NCBI RefSeq assembly: GCF_010994035.1
Contig: NZ_WIXN01000019.1
Location: 1 to 64,000 of the forward strand
Source of the DNA: Virgibacillus aidingensis
Lineage (GTDB): Bacteria; Bacillota; Bacilli; Bacillales; Amphibacillaceae
Direction of reading: 5' to 3'
DNA length: 64,000 nt
Shown here in pieces: positions 36,318 to 44,624 of the stretch (position 1 is the first letter of the stretch; every line of letters starts with the position of its first letter). Under the pieces are notes generated by a model. That model ran no database searches. It was not told the DNA's origin and saw only the letters and a list, made by a program, of their open reading frames with translations. Position numbers and translations under genes: made by a program.

Positions 36318-37499
36318 ATGCCTAAATCAATATGGCTGCTGGTGATCGCGACTACAATCAACGTAACCGGCGCCTCTTTTTTATGGCCGTTAAATACAAT
36401 ATACATGCACAATGAGCTCGGCAGAAGTTTGGCTTTTGCGGGGTTTATTTTAATGCTTAATCAGGCAGCGTCCATTGCAGGCAATCTGATTGGCGGTGCG
36501 TTATTTGATAAAATCAGCGCTTATAAAACGATACTTTTTGGAACCGGTTTTGCGATGACTGCTGCTGTTATTCTCTCTTTGCTGCATGAGAACATTACAG
36601 CCTATTCTATTCTCCTCATTATGATCGGCTTTGGGGCAGGGATTACGTGGCCGGTGATGTTTGCGATGGCCGGTTCGATCTGGCCGGAAGGAGGAAGGCG
36701 TGCATTCAATGCTATTTATGTAGCCCAAAACTTAGGGGTAGCTCTTGGAGCGACGATTGGCGGTTATATTGCCAGTATTTCTTTTGACTATATATTTATG
36801 GCGAATGCTTCACTTTTCCTTGTGTTTTTTCTTATTGTATTATTAACTTTTAAACCGATAGACCAGGAGCGGGACAGACAGATGCATACTACGGTGGTGG
36901 GTCAAAGCGGCGAAGTGAAAAGCAAAACCGCATTTATCGCTTTACTTATTTTATGCAGCGGCTTTTTAATCACATGGATGGCGTACAGTCAATGGCAGTC
37001 CACCATCGCTTCTTATACACAGGATATTGGCATTCCATTGGAACAATATAGTACACTATGGGCGATTAATGGTTTTCTTATCGTTTTGGGCCAGCCTCTG
37101 GTAAAATGGTTTGCAGGAAGGATAACCTCGCAAAAGATGCATATTTATGTGGGGAACACCATTTTAATTGGCTCATTTGCGGTTGCCATGGTATCAGATA
37201 CTTTTACGATGTTTGCGGTGGCAATGGTAATTCTGACCATCGGGGAAATGCTCGTTTGGCCGGCGGTTCCAACACTTGCAAATGAACTGGCACCAAAAAA
37301 TCGCAAAGGTTTTTACCAGGGAATGGTTAACAGTATTGCAGCGGCAGGCAGAATGACAGGCCCGCTTCTTGGAGGGCTCATTGTTGATCTCTTTAATATT
37401 GAACTGCTGTTCTTTCTGTTGCTGGCCTTACTTCTCATCCCCTATTTTTCCACGCATTTTTATGATAAAGGCGTGAAACCAAAAGAGCGAAGTGCATAG
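36318..37499 (+). CDS. MFS transporter (drug-efflux type)
   Basis: A 12-helix major facilitator of about 393 residues. The loop 2-3 motif is degenerate (GGALFDKISAYKT), and an N-half motif C-like stretch, GAGITWPVMFAMAGSIWPEGGRR, is present. Start choice: the frame opens at ATG 36297, but the predicted promoter would leave that codon almost leaderless, and MPKSIWLLVIA from 36318 gives the typical short tail; ribosome sites are weak for all candidates. It is followed 17 bp later by a HAD phosphatase gene, probably co-transcribed. Confidence 0.85.
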   Translation: MPKSIWLLVIATTINVTGASFLWPLNTIYMHNELGRSLAFAGFILMLNQAASIAGNLIGGALFDKISAYKTILFGTGFAMTAAVILSLLHENITAYSILLIMIGFGAGITWPVMFAMAGSIWPEGGRRAFNAIYVAQNLGVALGATIGGYIASISFDYIFMANASLFLVFFLIVLLTFKPIDQERDRQMHTTVVGQSGEVKSKTAFIALLILCSGFLITWMAYSQWQSTIASYTQDIGIPLEQYSTLWAINGFLIVLGQPLVKWFAGRITSQKMHIYVGNTILIGSFAVAMVSDTFTMFAVAMVILTIGEMLVWPAVPTLANELAPKNRKGFYQGMVNSIAAAGRMTGPLLGGLIVDLFNIELLFFLLLALLLIPYFSTHFYDKGVKPKERSA

Positions 37500-37516
37500 A
37501 ATGGAGGAATTTATCT

Positions 37517-38251
37517 TTGGATCGTACGATTAAGTTAGTAGCCTTGGATATGGATGGTACTTTATTAAATAGTGATGAGGAAATTTCAGATTATACGAAA
37601 GAAGTCATACAGAAGGCGCTGGATAAGGACGTGCATGTGGTCCTCAGTACGGGCCGTTGGTTAAAGTCGTGTTACCCTTATGCAGAACAGTTAAATTTGA
37701 CTTCTTATCTTGTGACTGCCAATGGCGGTGAAATATGGACAATGAATAAAGAATTGCTTGACCGGCATTTGCTGGCCGCGGATAAAGTGGAGAAAATGTG
37801 GCATATTGGAAAAGAAGTCGGGGTGCATATGTGGATGATGGCGACAGACCATGTCTTCCGAAATACCCCGCCGGAAAATTTCCATCATTATGATTGGCTG
37901 AAATTCGGATGCCACTCCCTGGAGAACGGGAAACTTGAAAAAATGGTGGAGGAGTTATCCTATATCGAAGGGCTGGAACTGACGAATTCTATGCCGACAA
38001 ATGTGGAAGCAAATCCTGAAAATGTAAGCAAGGCAGCAGCTTTGAAAAAAGTCTGCAGGAAAATTGGCATAACGATGGATGAAGTGATGGCTTGCGGGGA
38101 CAGTTTGAATGATATTAAAATGATACAGGAAGCGGGCATTGGTGTTGCCATGGGCAATGCCCAGGAAGCGATTTTAAAGGCTGCAGATGTGGTCACGGAT
38201 ACGAATGACAGAGATGGTGTGGCACTTGCGATTGAGAAGTATGTGCTGTAA
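37517..38251 (+). CDS. Cof-type HAD-IIB hydrolase
   Basis: A sugar-phosphate or nucleotide phosphatase of 244 residues. HAD motif I is ALDMDGTLLNSDEEIS with the nucleophile Asp, motif II is VVLSTGRW, the motif III Lys is in SKAAALKKV, and motif IV is ACGDSLNDIKMIQEAG. The cap is of the C2B type. TTG start at 37517 with GGAGG 9 nt upstream. Confidence 0.93.
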   Translation: MDRTIKLVALDMDGTLLNSDEEISDYTKEVIQKALDKDVHVVLSTGRWLKSCYPYAEQLNLTSYLVTANGGEIWTMNKELLDRHLLAADKVEKMWHIGKEVGVHMWMMATDHVFRNTPPENFHHYDWLKFGCHSLENGKLEKMVEELSYIEGLELTNSMPTNVEANPENVSKAAALKKVCRKIGITMDEVMACGDSLNDIKMIQEAGIGVAMGNAQEAILKAADVVTDTNDRDGVALAIEKYVL

Positions 38252-38320
38252 ATGAAGATGGATTAGAACAGATGCGTGAAACCATTTTCAACTTCTCTTT
38301 ACGGTGATGATTACCGCACA

Positions 38321-38349
38321 TTGTATCTGAAATGTGAAAGGAGTATAAT
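38321..38349 (+). promoter_or_regulatory. Sigma-A promoter of the ydjO-like gene
   Basis: TTGTAT at 38321-38326, 17-bp spacer, TATAAT at 38344-38349. Confidence 0.65.
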
Positions 38350-38373
38350 GATAAGGGAAAGGAGATGCTGGCT

Positions 38374-38550
38374 TTGTCATTTTACCGTAAAGAAGAAGTT
38401 CCTGAAGTGGAAACCGCCGTATGGTCCTGTACTAGTGATGATTGTCAAGGATGGATGAGGGAGTCTTACAGTTTTGAAAAAGAACCTGAATGCCCGCTTT
38501 GTAAGTCTGCTATGGAGCAGGAAACACGGGTGCTTCCGGAATTAAAGTAA
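38374..38550 (+). CDS. ydjO: YdjO-family cold-inducible protein
   Basis: A 58-residue protein: MSFYRKEEVPEVET, then WSCTSDDCQGWMR and ECPLCKSAMEQ. The Cys pairs form a small zinc-ribbon-like knuckle. In Bacillus subtilis ydjO is cold-induced; function is unknown. The TTG at 38374 lies 9 nt after AAGGAG, whereas the ATG at 38365 abuts that site, and the TTG gives the usual YdjO N-terminus. Confidence 0.85.
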   Translation: MSFYRKEEVPEVETAVWSCTSDDCQGWMRESYSFEKEPECPLCKSAMEQETRVLPELK

Positions 38551-38598
38551 GATTTAGTGTCTCTGTCTGTTTTAATAAAATATGTAATGAAGCTGAGG

Positions 38599-38627
38599 AA
38601 GACGCTGGGATGCCGGCGTCTTTTTTG
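38599..38627 (+). terminator. Terminator of the ydjO-like gene
   Basis: AAGACGC at 38599-38605 pairs with GCGTCTT at 38616-38622, followed by TTTT. Confidence 0.85.
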
Positions 38628-38757
38628 TTTGGTTGTGATTCCTGGGGCCTGCAGCGAAAAAGATTGGAATAATACTGTATATATAGAAATAGGATGAATT
38701 AGAGAGTCTTGTCCTGCATCATTTATAATTTGATAAAAAATAACGGGGAGTGTTTAT

Positions 38758-40278
38758 ATGAGGTATGCAAACCCAAATACGGAAGGTGCGCTTGTAAGCT
38801 TCAAGCGCAGGTACGATAATTTTATTGGCGGTGAATACCGACCGCCAGCGAGTGGAAAGTATTTTGAAAATGTAAGTCCTGTTACAGGAGAAGTTTTCTG
38901 TGAGATAGCCAGATCCAACAAGGAGGACGTGGAAGCTGCGGTGGATGCAGCGCATCATGCAAAAGAGGCATGGGGAAAAATGTCTGTAGCCGAGCGGGCA
39001 AATATTTTAAACAAAATTGCGGATAGAATGGAAGAAAACCTGGAAATGCTTGCAGTGGCTGAAACTTGGGATAACGGAAAAGCAGTAAGAGAACCGCTGG
39101 CAGCTGATATTCCGCTGGCCGTAGACCATTTTCGCTATTTTGCCGGAGTTATTCGTGCACAGGAAGGCGGTATCAGCCAAGTTGACGATGACACGATAGC
39201 TTATCATTTTCATGAGCCATTAGGAATCGTTGCACAAATTATTCCCTGGAATTTCCCAATCCTGATGGCGACATGGAAATTGGCTCCGGCACTGGCTGCA
39301 GGCAACTGTGTTGTTTTAAAACCGGCGGAACAAACGCCGGCGTCCATTCACGTTCTCATGGAACTGATTCACGATCTATTGCCGGCTGGGGTTGTTAATA
39401 TTGTCAACGGATTTGGTGTAGAAGCAGGGAAACCACTTGCATCAAACAGCCGGATTTCCAAGGTTGCATTTACGGGGGAGACAACAACAGGACGATTAAT
39501 TATGCAGTATGCTTCAGAAAATATTATCCCGGTTACACTGGAGCTTGGCGGAAAATCTCCTAATATTTTCTTTGAAGATATTATGGATAAAGATGATGCT
39601 TTTCTGGATAAGGCTGTAGAGGGTCTTGTAATGTTTGCCTTAAATCAGGGCGAGGTTTGTACATGTCCGTCACGTGCCCTGGTTCATGAGTCTATATATG
39701 GAGCATTTATGGAGCGGGCTATTGAAAGAGTGAATCAGATAAAAATCGGTCATCCGCTTGACACAGAGACAATGATGGGGGCACAGGCTTCCATGGAACA
39801 GATGGAAAAAATCAAATCCTATCTGGATATCGGCAAGCAGGAGGGTGCCGAAATTACTGCTGGCGGAGATGTAAACAAGCTGGAAGGAGAATTAGAGGGC
39901 GGCTACTATGTAGAGCCGACCATTTTTAAAGGCGATAATAGTATGCGTATATTCCAGGAGGAGATTTTTGGGCCAGTTCTATCGGTAACAACTTTTAAAG
40001 ATAAGGAAGAGGCGATGGAAATCGCAAACGATACATTATATGGGTTGGGTGCAGGTGTTTGGACACGGAATATTAACGATGCATATCGATTTGGCCGCGG
40101 AATTAAAGCAGGTCGTGTATGGACAAATTGTTATCATCAGTATCCGGCTCATGCTGCGTTTGGAGGATACAAGAAATCCGGTATAGGCCGGGAAAATCAT
40201 CTCATGATGCTGGGACATTATCAGCAGACGAAGAATCTGTTGGTAAGTTATAGTGAGGGAGCTGCAGGGCTGTTCTAG
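38758..40278 (+). CDS. Aldehyde dehydrogenase (AldB/ExaC type)
   Basis: NAD(P)-dependent ALDH of 506 residues. [36 protein letters not shown] forms the nucleotide site, [13 protein letters not shown] carries the general-base Glu, and [11 protein letters not shown] has the catalytic Cys; [13 protein letters not shown] is the ALDH C-terminal signature. The CTC around the active site and the N-terminal form [26 protein letters not shown] are typical of AldB-like acetaldehyde dehydrogenases. The next gene, DUF779, is a known companion of this type. Confidence 0.95.
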   Translation: MRYANPNTEGALVSFKRRYDNFIGGEYRPPASGKYFENVSPVTGEVFCEIARSNKEDVEAAVDAAHHAKEAWGKMSVAERANILNKIADRMEENLEMLAVAETWDNGKAVREPLAADIPLAVDHFRYFAGVIRAQEGGISQVDDDTIAYHFHEPLGIVAQIIPWNFPILMATWKLAPALAAGNCVVLKPAEQTPASIHVLMELIHDLLPAGVVNIVNGFGVEAGKPLASNSRISKVAFTGETTTGRLIMQYASENIIPVTLELGGKSPNIFFEDIMDKDDAFLDKAVEGLVMFALNQGEVCTCPSRALVHESIYGAFMERAIERVNQIKIGHPLDTETMMGAQASMEQMEKIKSYLDIGKQEGAEITAGGDVNKLEGELEGGYYVEPTIFKGDNSMRIFQEEIFGPVLSVTTFKDKEEAMEIANDTLYGLGAGVWTRNINDAYRFGRGIKAGRVWTNCYHQYPAHAAFGGYKKSGIGRENHLMMLGHYQQTKNLLVSYSEGAAGLF

Positions 40279-40307
40279 AATTGTTATTGTATAGCCAGAA
40301 GGAAAAG

Positions 40308-40338
40308 GAGCTATGGTTTGCACCGTAGCTCTTTTTTT
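40308..40338 (+). terminator. Terminator of the aldehyde dehydrogenase gene
   Basis: GAGCTATGGT at 40308-40317 pairs with ACCGTAGCTC at 40322-40331 (one G-U), followed by TTTTTTT. Confidence 0.85.
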
Positions 40339-40460
40339 AATTAGTATGAGCGAGATTCATGCTGGTTTTCTGACAACTTCCAAGAATGAATTATCAATTT
40401 TTCTCTGCATATGCATATAATAGTCCAGGTTTAAGCAGAAATTAAAATAGGGGGGATATG

Positions 40461-40826
40461 ATGGCTGATCGGGTAAAGGCAACAAATGAAGCACTGGCAC
40501 TGATCAATAGATTGAAAGACATCCATGGAGATTTAATGTTTCACCAATCAGGAGGGTGTTGTGATGGTAGTTCACCGATGTGCTACCCGCGGGGCGAATT
40601 CCGGACAGGTGAGTCAGATATTCTGCTTGGTGAAATAGGGGGAACGCCATTTTATATATCAAAGGATCAATATGAATATTGGAAACATACACAGTTGATT
40701 ATAGACGCGGTAGACGGCCGCGGCGGAATGTTTTCACTGGAAGGTCCGGAGGGGAAAAGGTTTTTGACAAGGTCAAGGGTGTTTACCGAGGAGGAGAGAA
40801 GTGAGGTGGAGAAGGCAGGTATTTAA
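40461..40826 (+). CDS. DUF779 family protein
   Basis: A 121-residue cytosolic protein with MFHQSGGCCDGSSPMCYPRGEF, the Cys-rich signature of DUF779, and ISKDQYEYWKHTQLIIDAVDGRGGMFSLEGPEG. It commonly neighbours AldB-type aldehyde dehydrogenases, and the clustered Cys suggest a metal or redox role, but none is proven to my knowledge. ATG at 40461 was chosen over 40458 because of spacing to GGGGGAT. Confidence 0.85.
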   Translation: MADRVKATNEALALINRLKDIHGDLMFHQSGGCCDGSSPMCYPRGEFRTGESDILLGEIGGTPFYISKDQYEYWKHTQLIIDAVDGRGGMFSLEGPEGKRFLTRSRVFTEEERSEVEKAGI

Positions 40827-40830
40827 GATA

Positions 40831-40869
40831 GACCGTCAAATCTCAATCAAGAGGTTTGGCGGTTTTTTA
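40831..40869 (+). terminator. Terminator after DUF779 gene
   Basis: ACCGTCAAA pairs with TTTGGCGGT (one mismatch-type pair), followed by TTTTTT. It insulates the CRISPR locus from upstream transcription. Confidence 0.75.
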
Positions 40870-41133
40870 TATTTAAATAGAGTATCAATGGACTATTTAC
40901 TTTAAAATTTGTAATGTCTTTATAGGGTTAGCACAATCCTGTATATGTTTTATGTTAATCTATGAATAATATTAAATTCTTTGTTTTATTAGTTTTATCA
41001 TGTGAACAACAGAAGTTTTAATATTTATTTGAAAATATTTAATCATAAATAAAATTTTTCTCTACTATTATTGGAAAATACTTCATTGAATGGTACTATT
41101 GTAACGAATCAATTTATTTTTAGGAGGTTAGAT

Positions 41134-43542
41134 ATGGTTAAAATTGCTCATGTGCGTGAAAAAGATAATAAAATCCAAACAGTCTGCTATCATTTACTTG
41201 GTGTAAAAAAATTAGCTGAAACATTTGGTGAAAAGTTAGGTCTTAAGCATGTTGCCGGTTTGGCAGGATTATTGCATGATTTGGGGAAATATACAGATAC
41301 ATTTCAAAAATACATAAATGAAGTAGCTTTTTATTCTGAAAGTACGGAAATGAAACGAGGAGACGTTGACCACTCTACCGCGGGAGGCAAGTTGTTATTT
41401 TCATTGTTTCATAATAAGGAAAATACACCGTTTGAAAAACTTTTAGCCGAAATTGTTGGAAACGCAATTATTTCTCATCACAGCAACCTGCATGATTATA
41501 TAACATCTGAAATCCAATCTGACTATTTAAGACGTGTGAGAGATAAAGAATTGAAAGAATATGAAAACGCTGTTGATTGCTTTTTTCAAGAGGTTATGGA
41601 TGAAAAAGACTTTAATCAATATGTTTCCAATGCAGTGAATGAACTTCAACAGTTTATGAATATGAGCCCCACACAAAGTTTCTTTCTAACAAAGTATATC
41701 TTTAGCTGTTTAATCGATGCAGACCGAACGGATACCCGTTGGTTTGAAGAAAAAACCATAGATGTACAGGACTTCCAGCATGATAAATTATTTGCCTCAT
41801 ACTATGAAAAGTTAATAAGCAAACTTGGTTCATTTAAAAAGAATAGTAAAGGAAATGAACAAATCAATATATTGCGTCAACAGATGTCAGAACAGTGTGA
41901 TTTATACGCAGATAAACCTTCTGGGATTTATACCTTATCCATACCGACTGGCGGTGGTAAAACGCTGGCCAGTCTCCGTTATGCTTTAAAACATGCGCAG
42001 AAATTTAATAAACAAAGAATCATTTATGTTGTCCCCTTTACAACAATCATAGAGCAGAATACACAAGAAGTTCGTAATATTTTAGAGGATGAAGACCACA
42101 TTTTAGAGCATCATTCAAATGTCATTGATGAAGATGAAGAAAACGATGAACAATCCGATGGGTTAATTACAAAAAAAGAAAAATTAAAGTTGGCCAGAGA
42201 TAATTGGGATAGTCCAATCATTTTCACGACAATGGTTCAATTTTTAAATATTTTTTATGCCAAAGGAAATAGAAATACAAGACGTTTACATAATCTGAGC
42301 CATTCAGTACTCGTATTTGACGAAGTACAAAAAGTCCCCACGAAGTGTGTTTCACTTTTTAATGAGGCATTAAATTTCTTAAAAAAGGACGCACATTGCA
42401 GTATATTGCTTTGCACTGCCACACAACCAACGCTGGAAAACGTAGATCATTTTCTTCTGAAAGAACGTGATGGGGAAATTGTGCAAAATTTATCCGATGT
42501 TTCCAAAGCTTTTAAAAGAGTTGATATTATAGATCGGACAGAAAGACCGACGAATAATGACGAGTTGGCAGAATGGGTTAAATCCAATGCAGAGGCATGG
42601 GGAAGTACCCTTGTAATATTAAATACAAAATCAGTAGTAAAAGAACTATACGAAAAATTAAAGGACAGTTCACCACTGCCGGTTTACCATCTGAGTACGG
42701 GCATGTGTGCGGCACATAGGAAAGATATTTTAAGCGATATTAGAACATTATTAAACAATAAAGTTCCTTTTATATGTATAACGACCCAGTTGATTGAAGC
42801 AGGGGTGGATGTCAGCTTTAAATGTGTCATACGGTCTTCAGCTGGACTGGATTCCATTGCTCAAGCAGCAGGACGGTGTAACAGACATGGTGAAAAAGAT
42901 GTGCAAGATGTTTATGTGATAGACCATGCTGATGAGAATCTTTCTAAGCTAAAAGAAATAAAAACTGGTAAAGAAATAACCGGTAATTTGTTGGTGAGAT
43001 ATAAAAAGAAGGAAGATGAATATGATAGTAGTTTATTATCCCAAGTTGCAATGGATGAGTACTTTCGCCATTATTATCAAAAAATGGAAACCGATCTGAA
43101 CTATTACATTCCACAGGTAGATAAAGAGATGACGAATCTGTTAATGGCAACCCGAAAAGAAAACGATTACGTAACTGCTTATAAAAAGAAATACGATACA
43201 GAATTACCTTTGTATCTGACCGGCAGCTATAAGACCGCAGCAAATCACTTTCAGGTTATTGACCAAATAACAACAGCTATTATTGTACCCTATGGAAAAG
43301 GAAAAGAGATCATTGCTCAGTTAAATAGTGCAGAGCGAGTTGACGATTTATCCACACAGTTAAAAAGAGCACAACAATATACAGTAAATGTTCATTCACA
43401 AGAATTAACCAAATTAAAACAGGATAATGCTATCATTTCCCACTTGGAAGGTACCATTTATGAACTAAGGGAAAATTGGTATAGCGGAGAGTATGGTATT
43501 GATTTGCTGGGTGAAGGTGAGATGGGAAGTTTAATTATGTAA
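41134..43542 (+). CDS. cas3: CRISPR-associated helicase-nuclease Cas3, type I-C
   Basis: The target-degrading enzyme of the type I system, 802 residues. The N-terminal HD nuclease (about 1-210) shows YHLLGVKKLAETFG, GLLHDLGKYTDTF, VDHSTAGGKLL and SHHSNLHD. The SF2 helicase follows: Walker A IPTGGGKTLASLRYAL, motif II VFDEVQK (DEVQ rather than DExH), motif III LCTATQPTL, motif IV-V region CITTQLIEAGVDVSF and motif VI QAAGRCNRHGEK. A C-terminal domain ends the protein. ATG at 41134 has AGGAGG 6 nt upstream. It is transcribed in the same direction as the other cas genes but is separated from cas5 by 365 bp holding the crRNA-like gene. Confidence 0.96.
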   Translation: MVKIAHVREKDNKIQTVCYHLLGVKKLAETFGEKLGLKHVAGLAGLLHDLGKYTDTFQKYINEVAFYSESTEMKRGDVDHSTAGGKLLFSLFHNKENTPFEKLLAEIVGNAIISHHSNLHDYITSEIQSDYLRRVRDKELKEYENAVDCFFQEVMDEKDFNQYVSNAVNELQQFMNMSPTQSFFLTKYIFSCLIDADRTDTRWFEEKTIDVQDFQHDKLFASYYEKLISKLGSFKKNSKGNEQINILRQQMSEQCDLYADKPSGIYTLSIPTGGGKTLASLRYALKHAQKFNKQRIIYVVPFTTIIEQNTQEVRNILEDEDHILEHHSNVIDEDEENDEQSDGLITKKEKLKLARDNWDSPIIFTTMVQFLNIFYAKGNRNTRRLHNLSHSVLVFDEVQKVPTKCVSLFNEALNFLKKDAHCSILLCTATQPTLENVDHFLLKERDGEIVQNLSDVSKAFKRVDIIDRTERPTNNDELAEWVKSNAEAWGSTLVILNTKSVVKELYEKLKDSSPLPVYHLSTGMCAAHRKDILSDIRTLLNNKVPFICITTQLIEAGVDVSFKCVIRSSAGLDSIAQAAGRCNRHGEKDVQDVYVIDHADENLSKLKEIKTGKEITGNLLVRYKKKEDEYDSSLLSQVAMDEYFRHYYQKMETDLNYYIPQVDKEMTNLLMATRKENDYVTAYKKKYDTELPLYLTGSYKTAANHFQVIDQITTAIIVPYGKGKEIIAQLNSAERVDDLSTQLKRAQQYTVNVHSQELTKLKQDNAIISHLEGTIYELRENWYSGEYGIDLLGEGEMGSLIM

Positions 43543-43631
43543 AGAACCTGTCTGTTTAAAAGACAGGCCTCCACTTCTAATTATTATTATTTCAATCCGC
43601 GCTAAAAGCGATTAATTAAATATACGTAATT
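43541..43631 (-). ncRNA. crRNA-like guide RNA with pseudo-repeat (CreR/CreA-type candidate)
   Basis: On the minus strand an extended -10 TGCTATAAG (43646-43638) leads into a shrunken CRISPR repeat at 43612-43589: ATCGC, then TTTTA in place of the array's 13-nt ACTCCTCGTGAGT, then GCGCGGATTGAAAT (array: GCGTGGATTGAAAT). The 5'-handle region GGATTGAAAT is intact. It is followed by a 21-nt guide (43588-43568) and at once by an intrinsic terminator, CCTGTCT/AGACAGG with TTCTTT. The guide matches 43679-43699 upstream of cas5 behind a TTC PAM, 18 of 21 positions, with mismatches only at 6, 12 and 18. The RNA should be bound by Cas5-Cas8-Cas7 and repress, not cut. Expression is inferred. Confidence 0.82.
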
Positions 43632-43675
43632 ACTTCACTTATAGCACAGTATTTACGTTAATTTACCAAAAGGTT

Positions 43676-43699
43676 TTCAATAAAAATTACAAGTGAAGG
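43676..43699 (+). promoter_or_regulatory. Pseudo-target (TTC PAM plus 21-nt protospacer) in the cas5 operon control region
   Basis: PAM TTC at 43676-43678; protospacer 43679-43699 equals the guide encoded at 43588-43568 except at positions 6, 12 and 18; identity stops after position 21, too short for full R-loop formation. A bound effector would cover roughly 43674-43712. A possible promoter, GGAACA (43698-43703), 17 bp, TAAAAT (43721-43726), would have its -35 and spacer occluded; other weak promoter candidates lie nearby, so the exact start is open. Confidence 0.75.
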
Positions 43700-43755
43700 A
43701 ACACATTTACCCCTTCTGCATAAAATTGCTTATAAAAAGAAGGGAGAAATTTTAA

Positions 43756-43830
43756 ATGGAGATAAAAAATCAAAAAGCAAAAGAGTTTTTAAAGTTATTA
43801 CTTGAGATTGTAAGATTTATAACCAAATAG
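43756..43830 (+). CDS. 24-aa amphipathic peptide ORF between the repressor target and cas5
   Basis: ATG at 43756, with AAGGGAG about 10 nt upstream, encodes a 24-residue peptide that begins MEIKNQKAKEF and ends EIVRFITK. It is rich in Leu/Ile/Phe and Lys and would form an amphipathic basic helix, like small membrane toxins. It is the first frame downstream of the CRISPR-like target. It may be a CreT-type toxin guarded by the effector complex, a leader peptide of the cas operon, or chance. No terminator separates it from cas5. Confidence 0.4.
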   Translation: MEIKNQKAKEFLKLLLEIVRFITK

Positions 43831-43907
43831 CTGTACATCTCTTTAGTTAATTGAATTGGCCAAAGAGTATTCATACATATTACCCTTTTAAAGGAGGTGA
43901 AAAAAGC

Positions 43908-44612
43908 ATGAAGAACGAAATCCAATTCGAGGTTTTTGGGGACTATGCACTTTTTACAGATCCACTCACTAAAATTGGCGGTGAAAAACTTTCTTATAGT
44001 GTACCAACGTACCAGGCGATTAAGGGCATAACTGAATCAATCTACTGGAAGCCAAGCATCCTTTTTATTATCGACGAGCTTCGTGTGATGAAACCAATTC
44101 AAATGGAATCAAAAGGAATACGCCCTATTGAGTATGGTGGCGGCAACACACTTGCCAACTATACCTATTTAAAAGATGTCCATTATCAAGTAAGAGCACA
44201 TTTTGAGTTTAATATGAACCGTCCGGATATGGCTTTTGATCGTATTGAAGGAAAGCATTTCAGTATTATGCAACGTTCACTGAAAGCTGGCGGCAGAAGA
44301 GATATTTTTTTAGGAACAAGAGAATGTCAGGGCTATGTGGAACCGTGTGAATTTGGAAGCGGAGAAGGTTATTATGATAACGAAAACTCAGAACATCATT
44401 TAGGAACAATGGTCCACGGATTTAATTATCCGGATGAAACCGGTCGAAATCAACTGGAAGTCAGGTTATGGCATCCAATCATGGATAAGGGATATATAAG
44501 TTTTCCTAGACCAGAAGAATGTGATATCACACGAATAATTAAAGAGATGGAGCCAAAAAAATTTAACGAAGACAATGTTGAATCAGCAGAAACACTTTCT
44601 CGTTATTTATAG
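43908..44612 (+). CDS. cas5c: Cas5, type I-C (Cas5d), pre-crRNA endonuclease and Cascade subunit
   Basis: A 234-residue RAMP protein. In type I-C it replaces Cas6 and cuts the repeat to leave the 5' handle; no cas6 is present here, as expected. The stretch [43 protein letters not shown] is the Cas5d N-terminal signature. ATG at 43908 follows AAAGGAGGTG at a proper distance; the upstream frame from 43851 is untranslated leader. Confidence 0.95.
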   Translation: MKNEIQFEVFGDYALFTDPLTKIGGEKLSYSVPTYQAIKGITESIYWKPSILFIIDELRVMKPIQMESKGIRPIEYGGGNTLANYTYLKDVHYQVRAHFEFNMNRPDMAFDRIEGKHFSIMQRSLKAGGRRDIFLGTRECQGYVEPCEFGSGEGYYDNENSEHHLGTMVHGFNYPDETGRNQLEVRLWHPIMDKGYISFPRPEECDITRIIKEMEPKKFNEDNVESAETLSRYL

Positions 44613-44624
44613 GAGGTGAATAAA

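Noticed and set aside
41040-41134. Second possible target of the guide RNA in the cas3 leader (minus strand, TCC then AATAATA)
   Set aside because: Only the first seven guide bases match before mismatches at positions that should pair; a short AT-rich match in AT-rich DNA is expected by chance.
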